DNA of 64,000 bases from Fibrisoma montanum (lineage in GTDB: Bacteria; Bacteroidota; Bacteroidia; Cytophagales; Spirosomataceae). Shown in pieces: positions 16,006 through 25,007 of the stretch. Made by a program: the position numbers and the translations under genes. The stretch lies in the NCBI RefSeq assembly GCF_003583365.1, contig NZ_QXED01000002.1, forward strand, positions 62,001 to 126,000, in the 5' to 3' direction. Below the pieces are notes generated by a model, which saw nothing but the letters and a program-made list of their open reading frames with translations, had not been told where the DNA came from and ran no database searches. Within the stretch, counting starts at the first letter, position 1. Every line of letters starts with the position of its first letter.

Positions 16006-16902
16006 ATGACGACAGGTATGCTGCGCGATGACGCGCTCAAGGGAAAAACCATCATCGTAACCGGCGGAGGAACCGGCCTGGGTAAATCCATGACCCGCTA
16101 TTTTCTGCAGTTGGGTGCCAACGTCACGATTTGTAGCCGCCGACAGACGGTGCTGGATCAGACGGCCGGGGAGTTGACGCAGGAGGTGAGCGAAACTGCC
16201 GGAGCGGGGCAGATTCTGGCCGTAGCCTGCGACGTGCGTAAACCCGAAGAAATAGAACATGTAATTGCTCAGACTATTGAGCGGTTTGGACGGATCGACG
16301 GCTTGCTGAACAACTCGGCTGGGAATTTCATCAGCCCAACCGAACGGCTGTCGTACAAAGCGTTCGATACCATTGTGGACATCGTTCTGCGTGGCACGTA
16401 CTACTTCACCCTGGCCGTGGGCAAATACTGGATCGAGAACCAGATTCGCGGTACGGTGCTCAATATCTCGACAACCTACGCTACTACGGGCTCGGGTTAC
16501 GTAGTACCCTCGGCGGTGGCCAAAGGGGGGGCATTGATCATGACTAAATCGCTGGCCGCTGAGTGGGGGAAATACGGCATCCGGCTCAACGCCATCGCGC
16601 CGGGGCCGTTTCCGACCAAGGGGGCCTGGGAGCGGTTGTTTCCGGAGCCACTGATCAAGATGATGGACCCGGTCAGCCGCATTCCGCTTAAGCGGGTAGG
16701 GGAGCATCAGGAACTGGCGAATCTGGCGGCCTTTCTGCTGTCCGACTTCTCGGGCTTTATCACCGGCGAGTGCATTACAATCGACGGGGGCGAGGTACTG
16801 ATGGCCGGGGAGTTCAATCACCTGGAACAGGTCTCCAATGAGCAGTGGGATACGATTGAGCAAGTGATCAAGCAAGCCAACCGCGCCAGTAAGAAAGAAT
16901 AA
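16006..16902 (+). CDS. SDR oxidoreductase resembling 2,4-dienoyl-CoA reductase (DECR1/FadH-type SDR)
   Basis: 298 residues. A Rossmann fold (VTGGGTGLGKSM), LLNNSAGNF, and the active-site region NISTTYATTGSGYVVPSAVAK closely resemble mammalian DECR1. In DECR1 the usual SDR Tyr-x3-Lys is likewise replaced by Ser-x3-Lys. LAAEWGKYGIRLNAIAPGP follows. The enzyme reduces 2,4-dienoyl-CoA with NADPH so unsaturated acyl chains can re-enter beta-oxidation. The ATG at 16006 is preferred; the frame is open upstream through the inverted repeat, but that stretch is repeat DNA. It probably shares a transcript with the ECH1-like gene. Confidence 0.88.
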   Translation: MTTGMLRDDALKGKTIIVTGGGTGLGKSMTRYFLQLGANVTICSRRQTVLDQTAGELTQEVSETAGAGQILAVACDVRKPEEIEHVIAQTIERFGRIDGLLNNSAGNFISPTERLSYKAFDTIVDIVLRGTYYFTLAVGKYWIENQIRGTVLNISTTYATTGSGYVVPSAVAKGGALIMTKSLAAEWGKYGIRLNAIAPGPFPTKGAWERLFPEPLIKMMDPVSRIPLKRVGEHQELANLAAFLLSDFSGFITGECITIDGGEVLMAGEFNHLEQVSNEQWDTIEQVIKQANRASKKE

Positions 16903-16994
16903 CTGGCTCCGGACAGGCGACAATCAACACAGGTGGGGGAACGCCAGGAGTCTGCTTCACCGGTTGTAAAAAGAAAGGAACGGTATACCGTCAG

Positions 16995-18341
16995 TCACCC
17001 GGCGGATGCGGGTGTGGCGACCAGCGGCAGTATCACCACGAACTCCCCGCTGCCATCATGTACCGTTGGCAGGCCCTGTCCCAGCATCCGGTATTGAGTC
17101 AGGATGTTGCTTAAGCCGATGCCATTGCTGAGAACACGCGAGGCTTTGCGCTGAAGATTATTTTGAACCACCAACTGCCCGTCCGGATTAGTCGCAATGG
17201 CAATTGTCAGGGGTTGATCAGGCAGCACGACGTTGTGCTTAACGGCATTTTCGACCAGCAACTGCAGGGTTAGCGGAGGTAACTGCGTGTCGAGGAACCG
17301 GTCGTCTACGGCGATGCGCAGGTCGATGCCCTTACCGTGGCGTGTCTGAAGCAGGTGGTAATACGAGCGGATAAAATCCAGTTCATCGCGCAGCGTAATC
17401 AGCGGGTTATCATTGGCCCGCAGCAGATAGCGGTATACACTGCTGAGTTCGTCTACAAATTCGCCCGCCTGCCGGGGACTGTCATCAATCAGGGAAGAGA
17501 GGGTGTTGAGCGAGTTGAACAGAAAATGCGGATTCACTTGCCCCTGCAGGGCCCGGAGCTGCACGGCCATTTTTTCCTGTTCCAGTCGCCGTACCGCCAG
17601 TTCTGCTTCGAGACTTTCCCGCTGGCGCTGCTCGCGTTCGCTCACCAGTTCCTGTTCGGTTATCGCCTGCTGACGGGCCTGCGCCACTTCCTGACTTCGC
17701 CGTAGGAAGGTCAGGCAGAGCGAAAAGCAAAGCAGCTCGGCCATCAGCATGCCCTGAATGACGAGATTCACGGATGCCACTACGGGCTGGGTAGCCCAAC
17801 CCCATGGTATGCCCGAAAACAGTGCCACCGACAACAACCCCCGAAGCGTCATGAAGGTGCTTCCGGCCAGAAAAAGCCGGCCTACGGAGTCCCGGCGACG
17901 GGCGGCCAGCCAAATAGCTCCGAGGTTGATCAGCACCGCCAGTATACGGAACATATGCGTCAGGACCTCATAAGCAACGTTGTTGGACGTACCGGCGGGT
18001 TGCCACACGATCCATCCCCCGAGTACATAGGCCACCACCAGTGCCTGCGCCACCCGAATCCACCGCCGGGCGGCACTGCCCCGCTGGGTGAACATCACAA
18101 GCACCAGTTCAAGAAAATTGAGCTTGAAAAAGCCCATGCTCAGATTCATCAGCAAGGTGCTCGTTGCTGCCGATAACGCTACGGTGTTGTCAAACAGGAA
18201 GAGGTTGGTCAGCCAACTGAAAGTGTGCAGGGTGAACAGGCCATAAATCCGCTGGCGATACAGCCCCCATTGCACCGCATTGAGCAGAAACAAGGCCCAA
18301 ACAGAACCCGTGAACAAAAGGCGTAGGTTTTCGTGTGTCAT
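16995..18341 (-). CDS. LytS/AlgZ-type sensor histidine kinase
   Basis: 448 residues. About seven hydrophobic helices occupy residues 10-225 (for example LFTGSVWALFLLNAVQWGLY). A coiled coil and a His_kinase domain follow, with the phospho-acceptor motif QVNPHFLFNSLNTLSSLI. An ATPase domain carries LQLLVENAVKHNVV and SNGIGLSNILTQY. This family normally phosphorylates LytTR-type response regulators, but none is adjacent. The LytTR gene near 60 kb is paired with another kinase. The start ATG at 18341 is clear. The signal sensed is unknown. Confidence 0.88.
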   Translation of the reverse strand: MTHENLRLLFTGSVWALFLLNAVQWGLYRQRIYGLFTLHTFSWLTNLFLFDNTVALSAATSTLLMNLSMGFFKLNFLELVLVMFTQRGSAARRWIRVAQALVVAYVLGGWIVWQPAGTSNNVAYEVLTHMFRILAVLINLGAIWLAARRRDSVGRLFLAGSTFMTLRGLLSVALFSGIPWGWATQPVVASVNLVIQGMLMAELLCFSLCLTFLRRSQEVAQARQQAITEQELVSEREQRQRESLEAELAVRRLEQEKMAVQLRALQGQVNPHFLFNSLNTLSSLIDDSPRQAGEFVDELSSVYRYLLRANDNPLITLRDELDFIRSYYHLLQTRHGKGIDLRIAVDDRFLDTQLPPLTLQLLVENAVKHNVVLPDQPLTIAIATNPDGQLVVQNNLQRKASRVLSNGIGLSNILTQYRMLGQGLPTVHDGSGEFVVILPLVATPASAG

Positions 18342-18544
18342 GCACAGGGTCAGGTCAAGGATTCGGGAAAGACGACAAACCGTCTTTTGTCGTTCACGGT
18401 GGGGTAGCCGGGTATCTGGTTTTACAATGGGGTAATGGTCAGGTAATCAAAAATAACGCTGTTTTTCAGGAACTGAAAATGACCTTGCTCCAAAAAACAG
18501 TCGGGCCCAGCAGTCACTTACCGTTGGAGTAGCGTAGCCAACCC

Positions 18545-19846
18545 TCAGCCGGCTGTTACCGACGTAGTAGCCGGCTCCAGTATCGATCGAATGGCCTGCG
18601 CTTTCAGCAGGCACTCGTCCCATTCCTGCGCTGGGTCGGCGTCGTAGGTGATGGCGCTGCCCACCGAAAAGGAAGCGTAGTGGCTGTCAGCTGTATATTG
18701 CAGGCTCCGGATCACGACGTTGAAGTCGAAATCGCCGTCGGGGGTAATAAAGCCGATGGCTCCCGAAAACAGTCCCCGGCGGCTGGCTTCCAGCTCGTCG
18801 ATCAGTTCCATAGCCCGAATTTTGGGCGCGCCGGTCATGCTGCCCATCGGAAAAGCGTATTTGATGGCATCTGACCATGCTACGCCCTCGCGCAACGTAG
18901 CCGACACCGTCGAAATCATCTGGTGTACCTGCCGGAACGTATAAATCCCGAACAGCTCCTCCACCCGAACGGAGCCGGTCTGCGCGGATCGAGCCAGGTC
19001 ATTACGTACCAAATCAACAATCATCAGGTTTTCGGCCCGTTCCTTTTCGCTGTTGAGCAGTTGGGTACGTAGCCGCTCATCCTCCTCCAGGGATTGCCCC
19101 CGCCGAATCGTTCCTTTGATGGGCTGCGAAACGAGACGGTTGCCCGATTTCTTCAGAAACCGCTCCGGCGAGGCACCCATCAGGTAGCGGTTGTCCAGCT
19201 TCAGGAACGTGGAAAACGGCATCGGCGACCGTCTGGTGAGGGCCTCGTACGTAGCGACCGGGTCGAGGATAACGTTTTCGGCAAAAAACTCGACGCAGTA
19301 ATTCAATTCATAGACTTCGCCCTCTTTAATATATTGTCGGATGCGCTCCACGTTGGCAAGGTAATTGGCCCGCGAAACCCGGCACTGCACCGCCGACAAC
19401 GTTTGCTGAAGGGGCTGGAACGAATGCTGGTCGATGGCCGTACGCAGTGACTGTACATCACCATCGCCCCAGACCGTTACGATCCCCGCCGGATCGACAT
19501 CAATCACCCACTCGGGTTCGGCAAAGTAAATCTCCGGAAACCCAAGCCGGTCCGGGTGGCGGCTGTGCAGCGCTTCAAGCTGATTCTTGAGGTCGTACCC
19601 AAAGTAACCGACCAGAAAAGCCGGATCTGCCCGATGAGCGCGAAACAGGGCTGAAAACGCGTCGCCGTCTGCAAATGAAACAACCCGTTTCGCGCCGATG
19701 CAGAGTCGGTCGGGAAACGGGTTGTTGGGGTATTCAATGCCGTTGCTGGCAAACCACATCACGAACGCGTGCTGTGTGGTAGCCCAGCGAAGGGCGTTCC
19801 AGCGCCACGATTCGGCATTGTCGACCGCAAAACGGACTGAATTCAT
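18545..19846 (-). CDS. pabB: Aminodeoxychorismate synthase component I (PabB)
   Basis: 433 residues of the chorismate-binding family. The PIKGTIRRG motif has the lysine that marks aminodeoxychorismate synthases, where anthranilate synthases have PIAGT. ENLMIVDLVRNDLARSA, GSMTGAPKIRAMELIDELE and GSAITYDADPAQEWDE are also present. PabB converts chorismate and ammonia to aminodeoxychorismate for 4-aminobenzoate and folate synthesis; glutaminase PabA and lyase PabC are not in this window. Its ATG immediately follows the stop of the NYN-domain gene (19847-19849), so the two genes are probably translationally coupled. Confidence 0.88.
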   Translation of the reverse strand: MNSVRFAVDNAESWRWNALRWATTQHAFVMWFASNGIEYPNNPFPDRLCIGAKRVVSFADGDAFSALFRAHRADPAFLVGYFGYDLKNQLEALHSRHPDRLGFPEIYFAEPEWVIDVDPAGIVTVWGDGDVQSLRTAIDQHSFQPLQQTLSAVQCRVSRANYLANVERIRQYIKEGEVYELNYCVEFFAENVILDPVATYEALTRRSPMPFSTFLKLDNRYLMGASPERFLKKSGNRLVSQPIKGTIRRGQSLEEDERLRTQLLNSEKERAENLMIVDLVRNDLARSAQTGSVRVEELFGIYTFRQVHQMISTVSATLREGVAWSDAIKYAFPMGSMTGAPKIRAMELIDELEASRRGLFSGAIGFITPDGDFDFNVVIRSLQYTADSHYASFSVGSAITYDADPAQEWDECLLKAQAIRSILEPATTSVTAG

Positions 19847-20851
19847 TTATTGCTGGAGCAACCTTACTTCAACGGCAATGTCTTTTCCTTCGGCGTTTTT
19901 GCCAAGGGTAAATTCCACCTCGTCGTCGATCTGCAGTTCGTTGAAGTCTACATCAAGCAGGCTCGTGTAGTGGAAAAACAGGTTATTCGGCGGGTAGTTA
20001 ATGAATCCATAACCGGTTTTGAGGCTGCGGATTGTGCTCACTTTCCGGCCTTCCGGGTCGGTGTCTATATCGGCTACGTTGTAGTTGGGCTCGTCGTCGA
20101 GCTGGTAATTTCCGAACGAAGTACCGCTACCGAAGCTGTTGCCGTTTGAATAGCTGCCGTTGCCGTTCACGGCCGTGAACGTTGGGCGGGGCTGTTGCTT
20201 AACGAACAGGTTCTGAATGACCGGGTCGTTTTTCCGCAGCCGGGTGTCGATCAGCTCATGCATCCCAACCGGATACGATACGTCTTCGAGCAAATCCTGC
20301 GAGGTGCGCGTTACCTGCTTTTCGCCTTCATCGTTCAGGAATTCAAAATCCCAGCTCAGAACCATCACGCGTGAACCCAGCGTGTTGAGCTTACGAATGA
20401 GTGGTACGTAGTCGCCGTCGGAGGTGATCAGCACCACTACGTCAAACTTTTTGTGCAGGGCCAGCTCAAACGCTTCGAGGGCGAGCCATACGTCAATGCC
20501 TTTTTCCTGGCGGTATCCCTGGTAGGTTTTTACGGGCAGGTAATGCGTCACGACGCCTTCGGACATCAGAATATCGTCGAACAGCCGGTCGTAGAACAAC
20601 TGATTACCGCGCTGATTGGCCTCGTGCGCGTTCAGACGGCCCCGAAAGTAGTGGGCATCGACAATCTGACACAGCCGAACGTCTACGTTTTCTTCTTCGG
20701 CTACCTGGCGACGAATAAATTCGTGCAGACCGGAAATGCTGATCCGGCTGCGACGCTCATGTGAATAATTGTAATAGTTACTTACGTGTAGGAAATAATT
20801 ACCATCATAGAAAACCCCAATACGGGTTAATCTGGAAGGAGTTCCGGGCAT
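19847..20851 (-). CDS. NYN-domain ribonuclease-like protein fused to a cold-shock domain
   Basis: 334 residues. Residues 10-190 form a NYN (PIN-like) domain: IGVFYDGNYF, KGIDVWLALEAFELA and ITSDGDYVPLIRKLNTLG supply the expected acidic metal-binding residues. A Gly/Asn/Ser-rich linker near residues 230-255 leads to a C-terminal cold-shock-like domain: KTGYGFINYPPNNLFFHYTS, then IDDEVEFTLGKN. The combination suggests an RNA-binding nuclease in the cytosol. Its stop abuts the pabB start. The nuclease activity and target RNA are not known. Confidence 0.85.
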   Translation of the reverse strand: MPGTPSRLTRIGVFYDGNYFLHVSNYYNYSHERRSRISISGLHEFIRRQVAEEENVDVRLCQIVDAHYFRGRLNAHEANQRGNQLFYDRLFDDILMSEGVVTHYLPVKTYQGYRQEKGIDVWLALEAFELALHKKFDVVVLITSDGDYVPLIRKLNTLGSRVMVLSWDFEFLNDEGEKQVTRTSQDLLEDVSYPVGMHELIDTRLRKNDPVIQNLFVKQQPRPTFTAVNGNGSYSNGNSFGSGTSFGNYQLDDEPNYNVADIDTDPEGRKVSTIRSLKTGYGFINYPPNNLFFHYTSLLDVDFNELQIDDEVEFTLGKNAEGKDIAVEVRLLQQ

Positions 20852-21107
20852 GTGTTACTATGGTTTATGTATGCTAATTTGTTTACTTGTACTCCAACGG
20901 AGGTGTTATTGATTGTCGGTTTCTCACTAGGTACGATGAATCTATCAGATTGCGTAAAATCAGGTTTATTTAACGAAGCTAATTACAAAGAGATATTAAA
21001 TAGGTATGGTATGGAGACTACGTAACTGACGATAGAACTAAGAAACTGGTATGATCAAATAACGCCGTAAAATTAATACAAATCTCTTACGTAACAGGGC
21101 CGTGTGG

Positions 21108-21115
21108 TATCTTTG
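21108..21115 (+). promoter_or_regulatory. Bacteroidota-type -7 box of hisB
   Basis: TATCTTTG matches TAnnTTTG exactly and is followed by C. It lies 22 bp before the ATG at 21138. No clear -33 TTTG was seen at the usual distance. Confidence 0.5.
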
Positions 21116-21137
21116 CCGGTTGAATAACAAGCCCGAC

Positions 21138-22286
21138 ATGCGAAAAGTTTTGTTTATTGACCGCGATGGAACCCTGATCGTGGAACCCCAGCCTGATCAG
21201 CAGGTCGATTCGCTGGCCAAACTCGAATTTATTCCCCGCGCCATTTCAGCTCTGCGAAAAATCGCGCAGGAAACTGAGTATGAACTGGTCATGGTGACAA
21301 ACCAGGACGGTCTCGGTACGGCCTCCTTTCCGGAAGATACCTTCTGGCCCGCTCACAACAAGATGATGACGACCTTCGCGGGCGAATCCATTCACTTCGC
21401 AGCCGTCCACATCGACCGGCATTTCCCGCGCGACAATGCCCCAACCCGCAAACCGGGTATCGGTATGCTGACCCGCTATTTTTCGGATGAATACGACCTG
21501 GCCAACAGCTACGTTATCGGCGACCGGATGACCGACGTGCAACTGGCCGTTAACCTGAGCGCTAAAGCGATTCTGTTCGTGCCGCCCAACGCCGTACCAG
21601 CCGTGCAGATTGCGGACATTGGCGGTCCGACCGACGTAATGCAGCAGACGATTGCGCTGACTACCGAGAACTGGGATCAGATTTATGAATTTCTGCGCCT
21701 GCCCGCCCGCACGGCTACGGTAGAGCGAAACACGAAGGAAACCCAGATCCACATCGAGCTGAATCTGGACGGTACCGGCCGGGCGGATATTCATACGGGC
21801 CTTGGTTTCTTCGACCACATGCTCGATCAGGTGGCCAAACATTCCGGCTCCGACCTGACCATCCGCGTCAACGGCGACCTGCACATCGACGAGCACCACA
21901 CCATCGAAGACACCGCCCTCGCGCTGGGCGAAGCGTATCGCCGGGCATTGGGCGATAAGCGCGGAATCAGCCGGTACGGGTTTCTGCTGCCCATGGATGA
22001 AGCCCTGGCGCAGGTAGCCATCGATTTTTCGGGGCGGCCGTGGCTGGTCTGGCAGGCCGAATTCCACCGGGAGAAAGTGGGCGATATGCCGACCGAAATG
22101 TTTTTTCATTTCTTTAAGTCCTTCTCCGATACGGCGCTCTGTAACCTGAATATCAAGGTAGAGGGCGACAATGAACACCACAAGATTGAGTCGATCTTCA
22201 AGGCGTTTGCCAAGTCGATCAAGATGGCTGTTCGGCGGGATATTAAGGAACTCGATAACCTGCCCAGCACAAAAGGGGTTCTATAA
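21138..22286 (+). CDS. hisB: Bifunctional histidinol-phosphatase / imidazoleglycerol-phosphate dehydratase (HisB)
   Basis: 382 residues. The N-terminal HAD phosphatase ([32 protein letters not shown]) removes phosphate from histidinol phosphate. The C-terminal dehydratase ([76 protein letters not shown]) makes imidazole-acetol phosphate. The metal-binding His-rich motifs are intact. Fusion of the two activities is known in Enterobacteria and Bacteroidota. No other his gene is in the window. The ATG at 21138 was chosen over a GTG at 21102, which precedes the predicted -7 box. Confidence 0.95.
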   Translation: MRKVLFIDRDGTLIVEPQPDQQVDSLAKLEFIPRAISALRKIAQETEYELVMVTNQDGLGTASFPEDTFWPAHNKMMTTFAGESIHFAAVHIDRHFPRDNAPTRKPGIGMLTRYFSDEYDLANSYVIGDRMTDVQLAVNLSAKAILFVPPNAVPAVQIADIGGPTDVMQQTIALTTENWDQIYEFLRLPARTATVERNTKETQIHIELNLDGTGRADIHTGLGFFDHMLDQVAKHSGSDLTIRVNGDLHIDEHHTIEDTALALGEAYRRALGDKRGISRYGFLLPMDEALAQVAIDFSGRPWLVWQAEFHREKVGDMPTEMFFHFFKSFSDTALCNLNIKVEGDNEHHKIESIFKAFAKSIKMAVRRDIKELDNLPSTKGVL

Positions 22287-22360
22287 GACAAACCGTCGGC
22301 TGCTGTTGGTCGCAGACGTTTTACGTCGTACTTTTGCAGACGATTTAATTTACTACGATC

Positions 22361-22462
22361 ATGGATTTATCAACTCCTCTGACCCTATTGTTCTACGTTG
22401 TTCTGCTGGCGGCATCGTTTATGACCGGTCGCTGGCTGGAGCGCAAGGAGCGTAAGTATTAA
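22361..22462 (+). CDS. Predicted 33-residue single-span membrane peptide
   Basis: ATG at 22361 opens a 33-codon frame ending TAA at 22462. The peptide has a short polar start (MDLSTP), one hydrophobic helix (LTLLFYVVLLAASFMTG) and a strongly charged tail (RWLERKERKY). Positive charges after the helix predict a cytosolic C-terminus. It lies in the 258-bp gap between hisB and the acyltransferase and is followed directly by a hairpin, as for a real transcription unit. No function can be given. Confidence 0.5.
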   Translation: MDLSTPLTLLFYVVLLAASFMTGRWLERKERKY

Positions 22463-22468
22463 GAAGGC

Positions 22469-22514
22469 TGCCGTCCGACGTTCGCGCTGGTTTGTTCGTA
22501 AGCGTCGGACGGCA
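22469..22514 (+). terminator. Hairpin after the 33-residue peptide gene
   Basis: TGCCGTCCGACG (22469-22480) pairs perfectly with 22503-22514, with a 22-nt loop. No strong T run follows, so termination efficiency is uncertain. Confidence 0.45.
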
Positions 22515-22544
22515 ACTTCTACAACGTTTATTTGAGTTCAGCGT

Positions 22545-23141
22545 ATGTTGAGCCCCCTGGCCCGATGGCTGTTTTCAATCGCCGGCTGGCGACTGGCCGG
22601 TCCGGTGCCAACCGTGCCTAAAAGTATCTGGGTAGTAGCCCCCCACACAACCAACTGGGATTTCCTGGTCGGTGTGGGCGCCCGGGCCGCTACCCGGGTC
22701 TGGATTCAATACCTGGCCAAAAGTTCGCTCTTCACCTGGTATGCCGGCTGGCTTTTCCGGGCGCTGGGCGGAAAACCCGTTTACCGCGACAAATCGAATA
22801 ATCTGGTCGATGCCATCGTAAACGTACTTAACGAGAACGAACGGCTTCATGTCTGCATCGCGCCCGAAGGCACCCGCTCGGATGTCGGTAAGCTGAAAAC
22901 GGGATTTTATTACATCGCCCTCAAAGCCAGCGTACCGCTCGTGCTGACCGGCTTCGACTGGCCCCGCAAACTGGTGATTCTGAGTGAACCTATCTACATG
23001 ACCGGGAATTACGAGCAGGACATGCTGCCGGTTTACCAGTTTTTCTCGCAGGTTCATGGCAAGAAAAAACAGTGGCTGACGGATTGGGAAAAGACAGGGA
23101 TCATACCTATTCCAACCACCAGCCGCTCACAATCCGTCTGA
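22545..23141 (+). CDS. Lysophospholipid acyltransferase-family protein
   Basis: 198 residues of the PlsC-like family. The HX4D catalytic motif is APHTTNWDFLVG. The glycerophosphate-binding block is FRALGGKPVYRD, and IAPEGTRSD is the third conserved block. A hydrophobic N-terminus fits peripheral or inner-membrane attachment. Such small members acylate lysophospholipids or ornithine lipids; the acceptor is not clear here. The 3' end overlaps the converging lpxB gene by 15 bp. Confidence 0.85.
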   Translation: MLSPLARWLFSIAGWRLAGPVPTVPKSIWVVAPHTTNWDFLVGVGARAATRVWIQYLAKSSLFTWYAGWLFRALGGKPVYRDKSNNLVDAIVNVLNENERLHVCIAPEGTRSDVGKLKTGFYYIALKASVPLVLTGFDWPRKLVILSEPIYMTGNYEQDMLPVYQFFSQVHGKKKQWLTDWEKTGIIPIPTTSRSQSV

Positions 23142-24248
23142 CTGCGTTAAAGCCACCATCCGCTGACCAGCCCGCTCAGACGCGCCCGGTCCGCCCATTT
23201 TCTCCCTAATCTCCGCATAATCGGCCAGTACGTCCGCCCGTCGGGAACCGCCGGGCAGTATGGCCTGAAGTTCAGCGGCCGTACGGTCGGTGGTCAGGTC
23301 ATGCTGAATCAGTTCCGTCACTACGGTGCGGTCGGCAATAAGATTCACCAGCGAGATATACGGGACGGCAATCAGTCGCCGGGCAATTTCGTACGACACA
23401 AACCCGGTTTTATAGCAAACCACCTGGGGTATGTTCAGGAGGGCCGTTTCGAGTGTTGCCGTACCGGACGTTACCAGCGCGGCTGTTGACACATGAAGCA
23501 GATCATAAGCCGCATCCGCTACGCGCTTCACCGCTGGGTAGTTTGCCAGTAGCTGATCGTAAACCGCATTCGGAAGATTGCTGACCGTACCGACAACAAA
23601 CTGATAGGCCGGAAACCGCTCGACTACCGTCAGCATAACCGGCAGGATGGACGTAATTTCCTGCAACCGACTGCCAGGAAGCAGCGCGACGACCGGTTTA
23701 TCCGTCAGGCCGGCGCGGTCACGAAACGACGGATCGGGCTGAAAATCGGCCAGGGCATCGAGCAGGGGGTTGCCAACGTAATCGACGTCGTAGCCAAACT
23801 GGGCGAAAAAGGTGGTTTCGAAGGGCAGGATCGTGAACAGCCGGTCGACACTCGCTTTAATTTTGAGCGCCCGGCGCTGATTCCAGGCCCAGACCTTGGG
23901 CGAGATGTAGTAAAACACGCGGATGCCGTGCTGTTTGGCAAAGCGGGCCATCCGCAGGTTAAACCCGGCGTAGTCGATCAGGATGAGCGCGTCGGGGCGA
24001 TTAGCCAGCAGATCGGCCTGGCATTCGCGCAGGATACGCCGGATAGTCCCCAGGTTTTTAGCCACCTCCCAGAAGCCCATGAAAGCCATCTCGCGGTAAT
24101 GCCGGACGAGTGTAGCCCCGGCCGTCTGCATCTGTTCTCCGCCGTATGCCCGAAAGCTGGCTTGCGGATCGTGGTGCTGAATGGCCCGAATCAGGTTGGC
24201 ACCGTGCAGATCCCCCGAACGTTCGCCGGCAATCAGGTAGTAGGTCAT
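23127..24248 (-). CDS. lpxB: Lipid-A-disaccharide synthase
   Basis: 373 residues, normal length. Family motifs are AGERSGDLHGANLI, GGEQMQTAGATLV, ALILIDYAGFNLRMA, FYYISPKVWAWNQRRA, DYVGNPLLD, and LLPGSRLQEI. Also present is SGTATLETALLNIPQVVCYKT. The enzyme is a GT19 glycosyltransferase that joins UDP-diacylglucosamine and lipid X to form the lipid A disaccharide on the cytosolic face of the inner membrane. The convergent 15-bp overlap with the acyltransferase gene is notable. It sits upstream of no other lpx gene here. Confidence 0.95.
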   Translation of the reverse strand: MTYYLIAGERSGDLHGANLIRAIQHHDPQASFRAYGGEQMQTAGATLVRHYREMAFMGFWEVAKNLGTIRRILRECQADLLANRPDALILIDYAGFNLRMARFAKQHGIRVFYYISPKVWAWNQRRALKIKASVDRLFTILPFETTFFAQFGYDVDYVGNPLLDALADFQPDPSFRDRAGLTDKPVVALLPGSRLQEITSILPVMLTVVERFPAYQFVVGTVSNLPNAVYDQLLANYPAVKRVADAAYDLLHVSTAALVTSGTATLETALLNIPQVVCYKTGFVSYEIARRLIAVPYISLVNLIADRTVVTELIQHDLTTDRTAAELQAILPGGSRRADVLADYAEIREKMGGPGASERAGQRMVALTQSDGL

Positions 24249-24273
24249 AAGCAGAAGTAAGGGGTCAAACGAG

Positions 24274-24313
24274 TAGAGGGGATACGGGTTTTCATGCCTG
24301 CTTATCCCCTCTA
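24274..24313 (-). terminator. Hairpin downstream of the QueD/PTPS gene
   Basis: TAGAGGGGATA (24274-24284) pairs with TATCCCCTCTA (24303-24313) around an 18-nt loop. It lies just after the stop of the leftward gene at 24324 and before lpxB. Confidence 0.5.
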
Positions 24314-24323
24314 TGCGCTCAAT

Positions 24324-24740
24324 TTATTCCCCGAAGTAATCAACGAAGTTCTTGGGCGTTTCGTAAAGCCGGAGCTGATGAAGGTGAGCCTCTGTGACGG
24401 GAGCGAGGGCCCGTTCCAGAATCTTCCAGATTTCCATGATGAAAATCTCGCAGCTAGCCATCTTACCCTGCATAAAGTCGACGTCCAGGTTCAGGTTTTT
24501 ATGATCAACTTTCTCGATAACCTCGCGCCGGATGATGTCGCCCAGCAGTTTCAGATCGATCACGAATCCCGTATCGGGATCCGGCTCGCCCTTAACAGTA
24601 ACGATCAGTTCAAAGTTGTGGCCGTGCCAGTTGTGATTGGCGCAGGGGCCAAACACTTCCTTATTTTTTTCGTCAGACCACGCCGGATTGTAAAGCCGGT
24701 GGGCCGCGTTGAAATGTTCAATTCGATTGATATAGACCAT
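24324..24740 (-). CDS. 6-pyruvoyl-tetrahydropterin synthase / 6-carboxytetrahydropterin synthase (QueD family)
   Basis: 138 residues. Zinc ligands are visible in FNAAHRL and NWHGHNFEL. The catalytic Cys lies in GPCANHNWHGHN, with the same Cys-to-HGH spacing as mammalian PTPS. HKNLNLD and the substrate-binding Glu in LYETPKNFV complete the fold. The family converts dihydroneopterin triphosphate to carboxytetrahydropterin (queuosine route) or pyruvoyltetrahydropterin (biopterin route). The sequence is closer to the PTPS-like spacing, but the product is uncertain. Confidence 0.85.
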   Translation of the reverse strand: MVYINRIEHFNAAHRLYNPAWSDEKNKEVFGPCANHNWHGHNFELIVTVKGEPDPDTGFVIDLKLLGDIIRREVIEKVDHKNLNLDVDFMQGKMASCEIFIMEIWKILERALAPVTEAHLHQLRLYETPKNFVDYFGE

Positions 24741-24790
24741 AATCTGGTTTATTTAAGGCGGTTGCCAGAAACGCCGGTGAACAAAGACTG

Positions 24791-24798
24791 CAAAAATA
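24791..24798 (-). promoter_or_regulatory. -7 box of the QueD/PTPS gene
   Basis: On the minus strand TATTTTTG matches TAnnTTTG and is followed by C. It lies about 50 bp upstream of the start codon at 24740. Confidence 0.5.
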
Positions 24799-24928
24799 CG
24801 GACCTTTTTACTGGAACAGAAATGCCGGCCGGAAGTCTGGGGATTTAATCAGTTCAACTACTACGTAATGGCGAAAAAGTACAATTTATTCATTAAATAC
24901 GCTATTCATTTTCTTAGGTCAAAAGAAC

Positions 24929-24936
24929 TAACTTTA
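24929..24936 (+). promoter_or_regulatory. -7 box candidate of hldD
   Basis: TAACTTTA, one mismatch to TAnnTTTG, about 70 bp before the ATG at 25008. Confidence 0.3.
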
Positions 24937-25007
24937 CGCTCAATTTCACTTTCGAAACCGGAGCTAAACCTCTTTTTTATACTGAACACGTTTACGACTA
25001 CCAATTT

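Noticed and set aside
21246-22181. 311-residue minus-strand frame opposite hisB
   Set aside because: Antisense shadow of the fully conserved HisB sequence.
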